Part shown: in pieces, positions 23,014 through 35,480 of the stretch
Position numbering within the stretch: position 1 is the first letter of the stretch
How the letters are laid out: each line of letters opens with the position of its first letter
Assembly (NCBI GenBank): GCA_027943335.1
Contig: BSBK01003256.1
Span: 1,505,001 to 1,569,000, forward strand
Reading direction: 5' to 3'
DNA: 64,000 nt
From: Chamaecyparis obtusa
Taxonomy: Eukaryota; Streptophyta; Pinopsida; Cupressales; Cupressaceae
Position numbers and translations under genes: made by a program
Notes under the pieces: model-generated
Told to the model about the DNA's origin: nothing
The model's database searches: none
The model's input: the letters and a program-made list of their open reading frames with translations, nothing else

Positions 23014-23210
23014 AACACTAACATCATTCACCATGTCCTCCATAATAGAAAATATCTTTTATCCTATTCACATAACTTGGAAGTCCTTTCATTTCCACAA
23101 TTACAATTATAAAGAAAGTCATTTGAAAGGGATCCAATGCATCTCTACCATTATTTGGAATAGGAGAAGACTTTTTATTTATATTTCCCATGATTGAAAA
23201 TCTCTATCAT
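23014..23210 (-). pseudogene. Host-repeat copy 1, right part
   Basis: Continuation of the 4800-5223 repeat after gypsy A. It starts with the duplicated AACAC and then matches copy 2 from 23834 onward, including TTTCCACAATTA and GGGATCCAA segments. Confidence 0.65.
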
Positions 23211-23430
23211 CTTCCTTAGCTAGTTAATCTGTATCCCCTTCCTTTGTGTACTTGTCTTCAAGGTTTGTACTCATATTTGAGTAATGAGAAAGAATGAGAG
23301 AATAATTCTTGTGGACCCTATGAGTATTATAAATAGAAAGACAAGGAAGGGATTTCATGTATTCCATTATTAAAATAATAATTCCTTCATGAAAATAGGG
23401 ATTTCTACAATTCTTCTGTGTTATTTCAAA

Positions 23431-24180
23431 TCATACTATAGAGAGGAAACATGATTGAAAGGAAAGGAACAAGATACTTGTGATAGAAAGAAATGATCTC
23501 ATGTGTTGATCAATTAGATCCATAAAAAAATTATTATCCTCCTTAGAAAATATTTTCATGTTGCTATGTGTGCATGAACAAGGCCACTTCTCTACTAAGA
23601 GACCATCCTGTTTACCCTTACTCTTCTTCACACCAAAATTATTTTCACCAAAGATATAAACTCCCAAATTTTTCTCATCCTTAACGTATTTCAAAATTTT
23701 AGATAGAATTAAAATAGCTTTCAAATTTTTAGATAGTGTTGTGACTTACTTTAACCAGTCTTTTGAAATTTTCATGCACTTTATGTATCTTTTCTTCTAG
23801 CCCTTTAATGTGGTTTTCATAGTCATTCTTCATAACACTAACATATTTCACCATATCCTCCAAAATAGAAAGCATCTTTTTATCCTCTTTGCATGTCCTA
23901 GAAGTACCTTGATTTCCACAATTAGATTAAAATTTATTTTACAAAAATGAAATTTAACATTAATTTATTAATCTCCACAAAAAACCACTTAAAAAGCCTA
24001 AAGTAGTCAACAATTGCATCCCTAGCTAACCTAATAATATCATATAGATCTTCCTTATCGACATTGAGGAGAGGAGAAAATTCTTGAAAGGTCATTTGAT
24101 AGGGATCCAAATCCTTTACCATTGTTTAGCTTAGGGGAAGGGTTTTTCTTTAGATTTCCCATTATTTCCTTACCCTTATA
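23431..24180 (-). pseudogene. Host-repeat copy 2 with a decayed coiled-coil-like ORF
   Basis: Uninterrupted paralogue of the repeat split by gypsy A; the empty target site AACAC is at 23834-23838. Minus-strand reading gives MVKDLDPYQMTFQEFSPLL near 24122, then a Lys/Glu-rich heptad-like stretch (NDYENHIKGLEEKIHKV) around 23790-23850, then a 97-codon frame at 23431-23724 with ILSKILKYVKDEKNLG. Stops and shifts separate the parts. I do not recognise the family. A decayed gene captured in a dispersed repeat, or an unknown element's ORF, are both possible. Confidence 0.5.
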
Positions 24181-24535
24181 TATTTTTTTTTTCAATTTCT
24201 CCTATTTTGATTCTCTTTCCTTACTCAACCATGGACTTCACCTTCTTAGTAGTTGTTGGTCTAATTAATTATTCACCTAATTACACTTTACTTAAGCTAA
24301 CTTAGGATAATGCATACATAGTAGTTTTCATTTGAGAAACTTAGGAGTTTGGACCTTTATTTGCACATGATGTAGGAGAAATTCACTTTAAGTGGTGATA
24401 GTTATTATCACAATCCCCATTATGTGTTTTTTCTACCTTTGGTGAAATTATCACTTATCATCCTCCACATGTTGCACATACTTCATTGCACAATAGAGGA
24501 TGCTACACCTTTGGTTGACATGTGATTCCACCTTG
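24181..24535. other. AT-rich spacer, nothing recognised
   Basis: No open frame with a recognisable motif and no LTR boundary other than the one starting at 24536. Confidence 0.5.
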
Positions 24536-24748
24536 TGTTGGTGATAAGTTATCTCCTATGTTATCATGGTCTCCTCTTACCTTGCTTATATAAGAAGGAA
24601 CTTCTAAAATGCATGTAATCAATTTGATCATATTTTATTACATTCTTGGCCATAATAAAACTTATTCTTAACATATTTTTTCTCTCTCTCTTTTGTGCTA
24701 TTTATTGGCCTCTAGATATTGGGTTTTTTCCATTGGATAATTATTACA
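24536..24748 (+). repeat. Putative short LTR of an older copia element
   Basis: TGTTGGTGATAAG...TTATTACA, 213 bases, with a TATA-like CTTATATAAGAAGG inside, followed at once by TGGTATCAAAG, a near match to the Met-tRNA primer site. A second primer-like TGGTATTAG lies about 20 bases on and is where copia 3 inserted. Short LTRs of this kind occur in Ale-like copia elements. No partner LTR was found. Confidence 0.45.
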
Positions 24749-24779
24749 TGGTATCAAAGTAATTCTTACATGGTATTAG

Positions 24780-25963
24780 TGTTAGGAATGAATGCTAAAT
24801 GTTTGGAAGCTAGTCTATAGTAGTAGTTGTTGCATTCATGACTATGATTGTCATTGATGTCAACACAATGATCTACCAAAGACTTGCAGAGAAGCAGATA
24901 GAGTTTGGATTAGCGCACGTGGGATATTTTAGTTGGAGCTATGTGATGTTGAGGATATACTCTTTGATATGTTATATGTTTATGGTTAAGAGTGCAGATA
25001 GTAATTCATTTATTCATGGAAGTTATGAGCATTTTGGTAGAAGTAGTATTTAGGCAGTGTTCCTGAGTAGCAGTTTGTGGAAATTGGATGATATCTCCTA
25101 ATCAAGATGGAATCTGGTTTTGCATAGTTAAAGGGAAGTTTAAGAAACATTCTTAGTGATGTGGATGATAGTGCAAACTTTGAGGTCACACAAGTGAAGA
25201 ATTATTGTATTTGGAAGCTGACAGTTTTGTGTAATTTTGATGTAGTGTGTGGAAACTTTTATTTTGTAATTGGATGCCGACTCATTCGTAATTACTTGAG
25301 TGTGGTATAAAGGAAGGAATGTTTTTCCTTATTGAATAATGGTTGTAATAGTGGTAATGGTTAGATTTGATGATGTATTCTTGAAGTGAAGAAAAGAGCT
25401 AATGCAGTTGTGAAAGTGAATTTGTGAAGGAAGACATGCGACAATTTGAGATTGAGATCTGGTGAAGCAAAGAGTGCGGTTTGGCATAGTAAGGAAGGAG
25501 GTAACATATTTGATATTATTATATTGAATAATCTAGAGATCAATTGGATAGTGTGTTTAGTGATCTTTCCATTGAAGTTGTTTGGGTAGTGGGTCCATTT
25601 GTCTTCCATAACTCTTAATAGGGTTAGAATCTTTTAACAAGGATTCAAAATCTCATAACAGGGATTCATATGTACCACATGTATTTCATAAGACTCCTAA
25701 CAGAGTCCATCCTTTCATAAGGAATATTCATATTAGTGTATCTTTTGTCAGCATCATTCCCACCAGGGTTTACTCTTTGATTAAGAGGTTCCCTAGTCAA
25801 CATATCTTGTGTCATTGTGTTATTGTGTGTGAATATCTTTCTATGGTTGGTAATTATATTGCTTACATGGTTTAAATTCTATTAAAGTTGAAAAAAGTTA
25901 TAATTATTAGATATCTGATTCACCCCCCCTCTTAGTTATCTTGGTGGACTTTACTTTCTAACA
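24780..25963 (+). repeat. Copia 3 5' LTR
   Basis: 1184 bases, TGTTAGGAATG...TTCTAACA. It contains a TATA-like box at about 25305 and repeated CTAACAGGG-type motifs. Confidence 0.95.
25303..25313 (+). promoter_or_regulatory. Likely TATA box of copia 3
   Basis: GGTATAAAGGA in the 5' LTR. The 3' LTR has TATAAGGG at the same place (about 30998). The position suits U3, but no transcript evidence is available. Confidence 0.45.
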
Positions 25964-25965
25964 AT

Positions 25966-25977
25966 TGGTATCAGAGC
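25966..25977 (+). other. Copia 3 primer binding site
   Basis: TGGTATCAGAGC, two bases after the LTR: perfect initiator-Met type. Confidence 0.95.
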
Positions 25978-26019
25978 GGCAGGTCCTTGAAAAAGAAGTT
26001 TAATAGCTTAAGGAGATCC

Positions 26020-29000
26020 ATGGCGAATTTCAAAAAAGAAAGCCCTAAGTTTCATGGAATAAATTTTGACAGCTGGAAAGAAAAGATGAAGACACACCTA
26101 CTGTGTTTAGGACTAGGTTATTGGTTGATTACAAAGAATGATAAGACTATCATTGAATAGGACAATCTTGAAACATGTACTGTCGATGAGAGAGATCTAT
26201 TCATGTGTAACATACTTGCAAGAGAAGAACTTTTGATAGCCCTTCCGGAGAATGAGTACAGTTAGGTAAAATGTTTGAAAAAATATCATGAAATTTGGAA
26301 TGCTTTACACTCTACTTTTGAAGTCAATGAACATGCAAAAAGAGTTAGATTACATAATTGGATATGTGCATTTGAAGATATAAAAATGTTGGAAGATGAA
26401 TCTGTTAGAAGCTATATTGGTAGAATGTTAGAAATTGTTACAGGCATAAAATCTTGTGGAGGAATAAAGATAGAGAATGAAGTGATATGGAAAATTCTAA
26501 GGACATTGACTCCTGTATTTAAGCAGACAACACATATGATTGAATAAGTTATACCTTGTACTACAAACTTTACAAGAAACTCTTCTCGGAAGATTGGAAG
26601 TAGTAGAGATGAACTTGAGGTTATCAGGAGACTTACCTAGAATGGAGATAACATTCAGTGCTCTTAGTGTTCACCCTACTTTGTCAAGAAGCATCAGTAT
26701 TAGTGGAGATTATGCTGGCAACAATAGATCTAGAAATAAAGAGAGAACCAGACGGTAAGAAAAATTTTAAATGTTGGACTTGTCAAGAAAATGGTCATTT
26801 TGCATCTAAGTGTCCTAAGAGAGTTAAAAAGTACATAAAAAATTTCAAACCTAGAAGATCTAAGGAATGTTATTATGTTAATGATGAAGATCTTGAAGCT
26901 AGCATAGAGAGAACTCTAAGTGAAAGTGATAATGAGAATAATGATGACACAGGATTTGTAGCAATTAAAGAAGAAAATCTTGAAACTGATGTTAAGGAAG
27001 AAAAAGCCTTAGTTTCTCAAGTTGAAAAGAAAGCTGATTGGATTATAGATAGTGGTTGTTCACATCATATGACTGGAGACATGAAAAAGTTTATAAAGTT
27101 TAACAATTATGATGGAGGAGTTATTAGAGTTGGACACAATGCACCTTGTTTGATTAAAGGTATAGGATCTATTACTCTTGATGGAAAGACTAATACTAAT
27201 GATGTTTATATTTTGGATGTATTGAAACATAATCTTTTGAGTGTTGGACAGTTAGTTGATAAGGGATATCAAGTTTGGTTTACTGAGAAAACTTGTGTGA
27301 TAAAAGATAAAGATGGAAATCTGATTGGAACTGGGTCTAGAACCAAAGGTAATGTATTTCAGTTGAATCCTGCTGAGATGACATGTTTGATTACTAAAGT
27401 TGATGACAGTTGGTTATGGCATAGAAGGTTTTGTCATATAAACTTTGACAACATTGTGATAGTAAGTACTACACTTGTAGTAAGGGATTTGCCTAAAATT
27501 ATGAAGCTTGCTAACATGATTTGCAAAGAATGTGTGATGGATAAATAGAAGAGAAGTTCTTTTCCCAGTATGAAGTTTACATCTGTAGAAAAGTTGGAGA
27601 TTGTTCATATAGATCTAAGCGGTCCTACCAGGACTAGAGGATTCTATGGAGAAAGGTATTTTATGATTCTTGTTGATGATTTTACAAGAATGATGTGGAT
27701 TGCATTTCTTAAAAAAAAGTCTGAAGCATTTGATAAATTTAAGATCGTTAAGAATAAAGTTGACAATAAATCTAGAATGAAGATTAAATGTTTGAGATCT
27801 GACAGGGTTGGAGAATTTACTTCTAGAGATTTTAACACTTTTTGTAAAGTAAATGGCATTAAGAGATAGTTTTTGACCCCTAGAACACCTGAATAAAATG
27901 GTATTGTAGAAAGAAGAAACAGATCAGTGACTGAAGCAACAAGAGCTATGTTATTTAAGAATGATTTGGTGAAGATATTCTGGAGAGAAGTAGTGAACAT
28001 AGTAGTATATACAATGAACAAAGTACAAATCAGAGTAGACACAGACAAGACACCTTATGAATTATGGTTTGGACATGCACCCTCAGTTAAGTATTTTAGA
28101 ATTTTTGGAAGAAAATGTTATATAAAGAGAGATGATGATATTGGAAAGTTTGATCCTAGAAGTGATGAAGGTATATTTCTTGGATATTATTTGAAAAGAA
28201 AAGCCTATAGATGTTACAATAAAAGAACTAAGACTATTGTTGAGAGCGCAAATGTTAAAGTTGATGAAAAGTTCAAAATTTAGGAAAGAATGCTTGATTA
28301 TGAATTAGATGAAGAAGCTCATCCTAAACCTAAAATTGGAACTACTGATTTATTTGATGAGACTGACAGTGATTTTTTGAATGAAAGCCATAGTGAAGTC
28401 ATTAAAGAACCTACACCTGAAGTGAGATCTGAGACAGTGACACCTAGCAAGAGTTTATCAAGAAATCATCCTATTGGGAAAATTATTGGAAGCATTACAA
28501 GAGGAGTTCTAACTTGAAATAAGGTACAAGAATAGTTATGTTTGATTTCTCAAATTGAACCTAAAACTACTAGTGAAGCTTTTCAAGATGAAAATTGGAT
28601 TAATGCTATGAAAGAAGAACTTGATCAGATTGAAAAGAACAAGACATGGGAATTGGTCCCTAGACCTAAAGACAAGAATGTTATTGGAACTAAATGGGTA
28701 TTTAGAAACAAGATGAATGAACAAGGAGAAGTAGTAAGAAACAAAGAAAGATTGGTATGTAAGGGATACTCATAGCAAGAAGGAATTGACAATGAAGAAA
28801 CCTTTGCACCTATTGCAAGAATTGAAGTAGTAAGAATGTTTTTGGCTTATGCAGCTTATATGAAACTCAAAGTATATCAGATGGATGTGAAGTTAGCATT
28901 TCTAAATAGAGAATTGGAAGAAAAATTCTACATTGAGTAGCCTAAAGGTTTTCCTTTGACTCAAGAAGGAGACATGGTATGTAAACCGAAGAAAGATTTA

Positions 29001-30077
29001 TATGGACTAAAAAAAACACCTAGAACTTGGTATGCAAGATTGGACAACTATTTGTCAAAGTTAGGATTTACAAAAGGAACAGCTGATAGCAATCTGTACA
29101 CAAAAGAAATTGAAAATGGTTTGTTGGTTATAGTTATTTTTGTTGATGACTTTATCTTTGGAGGAGAAGATGAAGCTAGTGATAAATTTGCTAATGAAAT
29201 GAAGACTGAATTTGAAATGAGTATGATTGGTGAAATGAAATACTTTTTGGGATTACAGATAACATAGAACAATGATGGTATCTTTGTAAGTCAGACAAAG
29301 TACCTAAATGACTTGTTGAAAAGATTTGGAATGGAGAACTGTAAACTAGTTGGAACACCTATGGTAATCAGACATAAGTTATCTAGCATAGATGAAACAC
29401 CAATAGTTGAACAGAAGAAATATAGATCTATGATTGGAGGATTGTAGTACTTGACTCATACAAGACCTGATATAGCACATTTAGTTGGAATTATAGCAAG
29501 AATTCAAGCTAAACCTAGAGAATCACATTATGCATTAGTAAAGATGATACTGAGATATTTAAGAGGCACAATGGACTATGGATTGCAGTATGAAAAATTT
29601 GATGATTTTACCCTATGTGCATATACAGATGTTGATTTGGGAGGCAGTGTTGATGATAAGAAAAGCACCAGTGGTGAAGCATTTTTCCTTGGAGGAAGAT
29701 TTGTTTCTTGGCTAAGCAAGAAGAAGAATTGTATCTCACATAGAACAACAGAAGTAGAATATGTAGCAGCAACAAACAATTGTAACCAGATAATTTGGAT
29801 GAAGCAAATGCTGAAGGATATTGGAATAAAGTTTGTTGAACCTATTGTCATACATTGTGACAACACCAGGACAGTTAGTATGTCTAAGAAGCCTGTATTA
29901 CATTCTAAGACAAAACATATAGAGATTAAGTATCATGTTGTAAGAGAGAAAGTTGCTGAGAAAGAAGTCAGACTTGAGTACATAAGTACAAAGGAGCATA
30001 TAGCAAATATTTTTACAAAGCCTTTACCTAAGGATACATTTGAGTATTTGAGAGGTATGATTCGGGTTATACCCTAG
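26020..30077 (+). pseudogene. Copia 3 gag-pol polyprotein, decayed
   Basis: The ATG at 26020 opens a GAG beginning MANFKKESPKFHG. The CCHC knuckle is at 26772-26813 (CWTCQENGHFASKC), protease WIIDSGCSHHMTGD is at 27039, and GAG-pre-integrase LWHRRFCHINFDNI is near 27414. The integrase has FVDDFTRMMW and LRSDRVGEF (a Gly of the usual RGGEF is replaced). RT has FVDDFIFGG around 29140 and RNase H runs to 30077. In-frame stops include TAG at 26158, 26263, 27546, 27867, 28281, 28773, 29265 and 29446, nearly all where relatives have Gln. There is a TAA in PEQNG (near 27893) and a frameshift between 26547 and 26740. The terminal TAG at 30075 is probably the natural end. Confidence 0.93.
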
Positions 30078-30460
30078 CCTACTATTGAGAATTGATGTAG
30101 TTGATTGCATCCATCCAGTGGCATATGAGTCTTATCTTTCTTCTGGACTAGATGTTGGTACTTCCTCTATGGGGGAGTATGTGTATCTGAGCTGAGTCAT
30201 GAGGACTCTAGTGAATGTATTTTCTGAATAGTGTCTTTTGACATTGGAGTTATTGTTGACATAATGATGAGATTTCTATCATTGATGTCAATAGGGGAGA
30301 AGTGTACATGAAAAAACCATTTGTACTATTTGAACAGGAAAATGAAGCAAGATTTAACTAATGAAGAGGATTTGAAAATATTTTTTCTTGACCAGCAGTT
30401 TTGCAGTATTGGATTTTTTGGAACATTGGATGTTTTTTCATCTATGTTTCCATCAATGCC
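30078..30460 (+). other. Copia 3 spacer with polypurine-like repeats
   Basis: Non-coding. GGGGGAG at 30171 and AGGGGAGAAG at 30293 resemble the functional tract; the second is preceded by ATTGATGTCAAT, like the true tract's flank. Confidence 0.7.
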
Positions 30461-30472
30461 AATGGGGGAGAT
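30461..30472 (+). other. Copia 3 polypurine tract
   Basis: AATGGGGGAGAT abuts the 3' LTR. Confidence 0.9.
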
Positions 30473-31657
30473 TGTTAAGAAAGAATGCTAGATGTTTGGC
30501 GGCCAGTCTATAGTAGTATTTGTTGCATTCATGACTATGATTGTCATTGATGTCAACACAATGATCTACCAGAGACTTGTAGAGAAGTAGACAGAGTTTG
30601 GATTAGCGCACGTGGGATATTGCAGTTGGAGCTATGTGATGTTGAGGATATACTCTTTGATATGTTATATGTTTATGGTTAAGAGCACAGACAATAATTC
30701 ATTTATTCATGGAATTTATGAGCATTTTGGTAGAAGCATTATTTAGGCAATGTTCCTGAGTAGCAATTTGTGGAAATCGGATGATATCTCCTAATCAGGA
30801 TGGAATCTAGTTTTTCACAGTTAAAGGGAAGTTGAAGACACATTTTTAGTGATGTGGATGATAGTGCAAACTTTGAGGTCACACGAGTGAAGAATTATTG
30901 TATTTGGAAGCTGACAGTTTTGTGTAATTTTGATGTAGCGTGTAGAGACTTTTATTTTGTAATTGGATGCCGACTCATTCGTAATTACTTGAGTGTGGTA
31001 TAAGGGAAGGAATGTTTTTCCTTATTGAATAATGGTTGTAATATTGGTAATGGTTAGATGTGATGATGTATGCATGAAGTGAAGAAAAGAGCTAATGCAG
31101 TTGTGAAAGTGAATTTGTGAAGGAAGACATGCGAAGATCTGAGATTGAGATCTGGTGAAGCAGAGAGTGGGGTTTGGAACAATAAGGAAGGAGGTAGCAT
31201 ATTTGATACTATTCTATTGAATAATCTATAAATCAGTTGGATAGTGTGTTTAGTGATCTTGCCATTGAAGTTGTTTGAGAAGTGGGTCCATCTGTCTTCC
31301 ATAACTCTTAACAGGGTTAGAATCTTTTAACAGGGATTCAAAATCTCCTAACAAGGATTCATATGTACTGAATGTATTTCATAAGACTCCTAACAGAGTC
31401 CATCCTTTCATAAGAAATATTCATATTAGTGCATCTTTTATGGGCATCATTCCCACCAGGGTTTACTCTTTGATCAAGAGGTTCCCTAGTCAACATATCT
31501 TGTGTCATTGTGTTATTGTGTATGAATATCTTTCTATGGTTGGTAATTGTATTGCTTACATGGTTTAAATGCTGTTGAAGTTGATAAAAGTTATAATTAT
31601 CAGATAACTAATTCACCCCCCCCTCTCAGTTATCTTGGTGGACTTTACTTTCTAACA
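30473..31657 (+). repeat. Copia 3 3' LTR
   Basis: 1185 bases, TGTTAAGAAAG...TTCTAACA, followed by the ATTAG duplication. Confidence 0.95.
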
Positions 31658-31662
31658 ATTAG

Positions 31663-32797
31663 AGCCATTGGAGTGTCATTACGTAGCCTATTTAGAGAGA
31701 TCTTGGTGTTCTTGAAGGAGGAAAAATACATATTTAAGGACCAATGATCTTCAAGAGAACTGTACATCAAATCCAACCTCACTATTGCATTCAAAAAGCT
31801 ATTTCAGTGAATTTTGAGTATAAATTTTCCCCTATTGTGCAAAAGTTATTTTCAGGGAAATTTTTTTAGCAGATTGAGCCGTATGATCCGATTTTCTTGC
31901 AATTGTATGATTTTGGTATAAATAATATTTTATATTCTAATTTTATACTTTTATTCATATATTCATTTTAATATTTTTTATAGAAAAAATGTATCTTGGG
32001 GGTTCAACCCCTTTCTAATGTTTACTTTGTCACAAGCATTTCTGTACAAGCCAAAGAGTGTTAGATTGTATGTAAGAAATTGGACAATCACATAACAGGG
32101 AGCTACGCCTCTAACTCTAATGAGTACCATATATAAACCATAGTATACCAAAGGCATAAAATTACAACATTTGGACCACCCCTTCATAATACCAACAACG
32201 TCATCCCCCAACAAAATTGACAATCCTACAAAACCATCTCTTCATATTGAAGGTGGAGTGTTTGCATATAAAAATAGGAATAACCTCTTTATCCCTATCA
32301 ATGTGGGAATAAAGAGTCCCAAGGCTTGCATCATAACCCTTCATGAACAACTATAAAATACATGTGGCATTTTGTGGTTATGCCATGCAACGTATTTGCA
32401 TTGGCCACACAACGAACATCAGAGACACATGGTGAGATTTGCTTCACACATGCAACACATATTTAGCAATTAGATCCAACCAAAGATTGACATGTGGTAG
32501 GATGCCACATCAACTCTCTTCCCATATTATAAATACCACATCAATGCTACTCCTCTTCCATGTCATTATCCTAGTTGGATCACCACGTTAGCAAATGTCA
32601 TCATCATGAAGGTGACCTCATCATTTACTACATTTATTTTGATGGAATTTTGATCATCATTTGCATGACAAGTTTTCTTTCCTTTGATGGTCACTTGAAT
32701 GTCAAATTTAATTAGTCGGTTTGATGATGTCAGTAGGGTTTGAAAAGGATGAGCTGCTATACACTGCCTATAAGCTAAGGTGACACTAGTATTTTTA
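31663..32797. other. Old sequence after copia 3, no gene recognised
   Basis: It begins AGCCATTGGAGTG, which joins the primer-site-like sequence at 24771, so the first part may be the 5' untranslated region of the older copia element. The rest is AT-rich with no domain seen. Confidence 0.45.
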
Positions 32798-33880
32798 ATA
32801 TCAAGTAGGTACTCCCACTTGATAGAATATAATCCAAGGGCCTCTTGTATTTATAAAACATATGATAATGTGGGGCCCCATCTCTAGCTCTCCTCATCCA
32901 TGTAACATGCATATGTGTTAAAATTGGTGGAAACATCCTCTTGTCTTCCAAACTACCTCCATACCCGAGTGGTGGAGAATTTCTCTACAACTAGGGAAAA
33001 TCTACCTATAAGTGGTTGACTATAAAACATATATGAGAGCTTTCTTTGAGAATTATACCATCACTCTATGTTAATGTATGTCCTCCAATCAATAACTATC
33101 AAGTCATATAACTAACATCTCCAGTAATCGGTCTTGCCTAAATTAGGCTAGTGGATGTAACCTATGTACTGATATATATAAGGTTGTTTAGTGGTGTAGG
33201 ATCTATCAGTGACTAGATGAGAAATGTGGAGACTATCCCAAGTTCAGATCTATAATACAGGCACTACAATTGCCATACTGTTGCCTTTGCAATAAATAAC
33301 CTCGTGCAACTCTATGAATATATGGCATAGTAGGTAGGCTCCTAGAGAAAATCTCTTTAGGGTAGCTAACATCTCTATCAAGATCCTACCCCAACCACAT
33401 AAGAAGCTCTAATAGCTTTGATCTAGCATCAAAACACAACCTATAAGACTAGAAATGACATAGGGAAGAGGGTATCAACATCATAGTATGTCATGATATG
33501 ATCCCAAGTAAGATGTTTATTTATAATGGTATGATCTCAAAAGACCTGTTGTAATTTTACAACAGCTTGAGCAGGCTCCTGATCATAGTACACTAAATCT
33601 ATTATGAATGGAATGTGAAGAATCCTTTAGACATCCTTTAATGTCACTATGATCTTGCTAGTGGGAAAATTAAATGTGTTATGCTCTACATGGAATATCT
33701 CCAACAAAGTAGTAAGAAATTTATGAATAACATAGATGTCTGGAATCTTGGTGAGATTCATGAGCCCACACTGAACTAATGAAACCCTCTCCTAATTAGA
33801 TAAGTTTTGGACTAACCACATAGTCTGTGGATAGGCACATCAAAATCGAGGATCGCTCAAATGTACCTGTATCACTCAAA
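32798..33880 (-). pseudogene. Decayed plant mobile domain (PMD) protein
   Basis: Minus-strand reading, with stops and frame changes, gives a chain of PMD (aminotransferase-like mobile domain) signatures in the right order. TFNFPTSKIIVTLKDV and RILHIPFIIDLVYYD lie around 33590-33690, AVVKLQQVF near 33550, LKRFSLGAYLLCHIFIEL and HEVIYCKGNSMA around 33270-33360, then a YWR-like and W-R-TY segment around 33030-33140, and RFSLVVEKFSTTRVWR with a following FGR around 32950-33010. Known PMD proteins include nuclear MAIN/MAIL1-type proteins and versions carried by transposons. This copy has at least six stops and is dead. Whether it came from a gene or from an element is open; no terminal repeats around it were identified. 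Confidence 0.6.
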
Positions 33881-35067
33881 AACATAAAAGAGTATTAGTA
33901 TTTGATAAAAACAAGAAATATACACAATAATTAGAGATGAAAAGAATTATACAACATAAAAAATGAGGAAAACAAGTCAAAATGCAAAGTACGATGATCA
34001 GGCAAAGATGAAAAAATGGACGAAATGAGGCCACTACTTCTCATATGATACTAGATAGTTAAGTAGATTAGTGTACAATAAAATTCATCGAGCAACATGA
34101 TAAAATAGTTTGAAATGATAAAGTACACTGAATCATATGAAAAAGTGGTCTAATTTAGGAGAGCTCATATGAAATAATGGTATATTTGATATGATAAAAC
34201 CTACTGACAGAAATGACAAAAATTTTTAAAGAAAATTATCGTACCAATTTCCCTATCGACTGATACGATCAAATTGAATTTTGTATGATAAAATGTACCT
34301 AGACCCTAAAAAACATGAAAAATTTGACAAAATTGAATGAAAACTAATAAAATTAGGTTTGGATTCAACTACTTACTAGTGGACCATATTTCCTAGGTCA
34401 GTTGTGCCATCTCTGGAGCTCAAATTGGGACCAAAATAAAAATCTGATATTAAATTATAAGCCAAACACCTCAGTCAAAGTTTTTTTAGTCAAACACAGT
34501 TGATCGCTAGCGCAATCAAAATTCTCATTGCAAAATTTGTCATGCATCAATTCAAATTCAATCTTGCCTAGTCACAACATGGTCAAAATAAGTCAAATAT
34601 TGGTCAAACATGGTCAAAACAACCTTAATCAAACTTGAAACTTGTTCACAATTATCTGCAACATATTTGGAATCAAATCAAATCAATCTGTCATCATTTC
34701 TATTCAACATTTGAAGCCTTTCTTTAATCAAACATGCTAAAATAAATGTGATACTTCACCAAATTTTGATCTCACTCTTGAGGGGGTAGAATCAATACAT
34801 CAAGCTGACAATCAAACTCAAACATCAAATCAACCAAGAATTCATCACTAGGGGCATCTCATCTTCATCAAAATCCATATCAAGTTGAGGTTCTTCTATC
34901 TCTCTGCATGATATTTCATCGCTTCACATCAAATTACTTGGATATGCATCTAATCTATTCCAAATCATTTGAATCTCTAGGGGCATCTCAGTTTCATCGA
35001 ACCACATCAATCTGGTAGTGTCTTCTTTATTAGGTAATTGGCTTCATCAAGACCCATATCAAGTTAA
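33881..35067. other. AT-rich region with short GGTCAAA and CATATCAAGTT repeats
   Basis: Several (T/G)GTCAAA(A/C) words cluster at 34480-34640, and TCATCAA..CCATATCAAGTT recurs near 34865 and 35045. No coding signal was recognised. Confidence 0.5.
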
Positions 35068-35480
35068 TGTTAGAAATAACAAGCCACACCACACAACTGA
35101 GAGGGGGGGTTGAATCAGATATGTATAATAATTGTAAACTTTAAAATTCTGAACTAGAACATTAATTAAGAATATAATAGTGTTAAAAAAGATAGACAAC
35201 AATACCAAAACACATATAGTTTTATTCTCAAGGAAAACCATGTTAAGGAAAAAACCCCAATGGAGATGGAACCCACTAAATAGTGTACTAGTATAAAATT
35301 GTCCCTCTTAGGAGACCTAGCCCTATCAGGAGATGATATAATACATCTAGTACAATAGTCCCTGTTAAAGGAAAAAACCCTGTTAAAAGGTCCTTCAACC
35401 CTGTTAGGATTGATGAGAACAAAAAGACACACTACTCCAAGGACAAGGTTAAACCCACCTTTAGGACTCACTATTCAAAT
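35068..35480 (-). repeat. Orphan copia-type LTR end, antisense
   Basis: Read on the minus strand this ends like the copia 1/3/4 LTRs: a (C)n-rich ATTCAACCCCCCCTCTCAG segment and then ...TAACA. It also carries the repeated CTGTTA(A/G)G-type motifs of those LTRs. The other end and a target duplication were not found, so it is a solo or truncated LTR; its right limit is approximate. Confidence 0.5.

Larger units (their letters stand above)
24780..31657 (+). mobile_element. Copia 3: full-length, decayed Ty1/copia element
   Basis: LTRs lie at 24780-25963 and 30473-31657, with a perfect ATTAG duplication at 24775-24779 and 31658-31662. All expected parts are present in order. A sampled 177 bases of the LTRs differ at roughly 7%. 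Same lineage as copia 1 and 4 by GAG start, spacer and LTR-end structures. Confidence 0.95.

Noticed and set aside
25966..25977. Part of a Met tRNA gene
   Set aside because: Only the 12-base primer-site match is present, directly after an LTR. No tRNA body.
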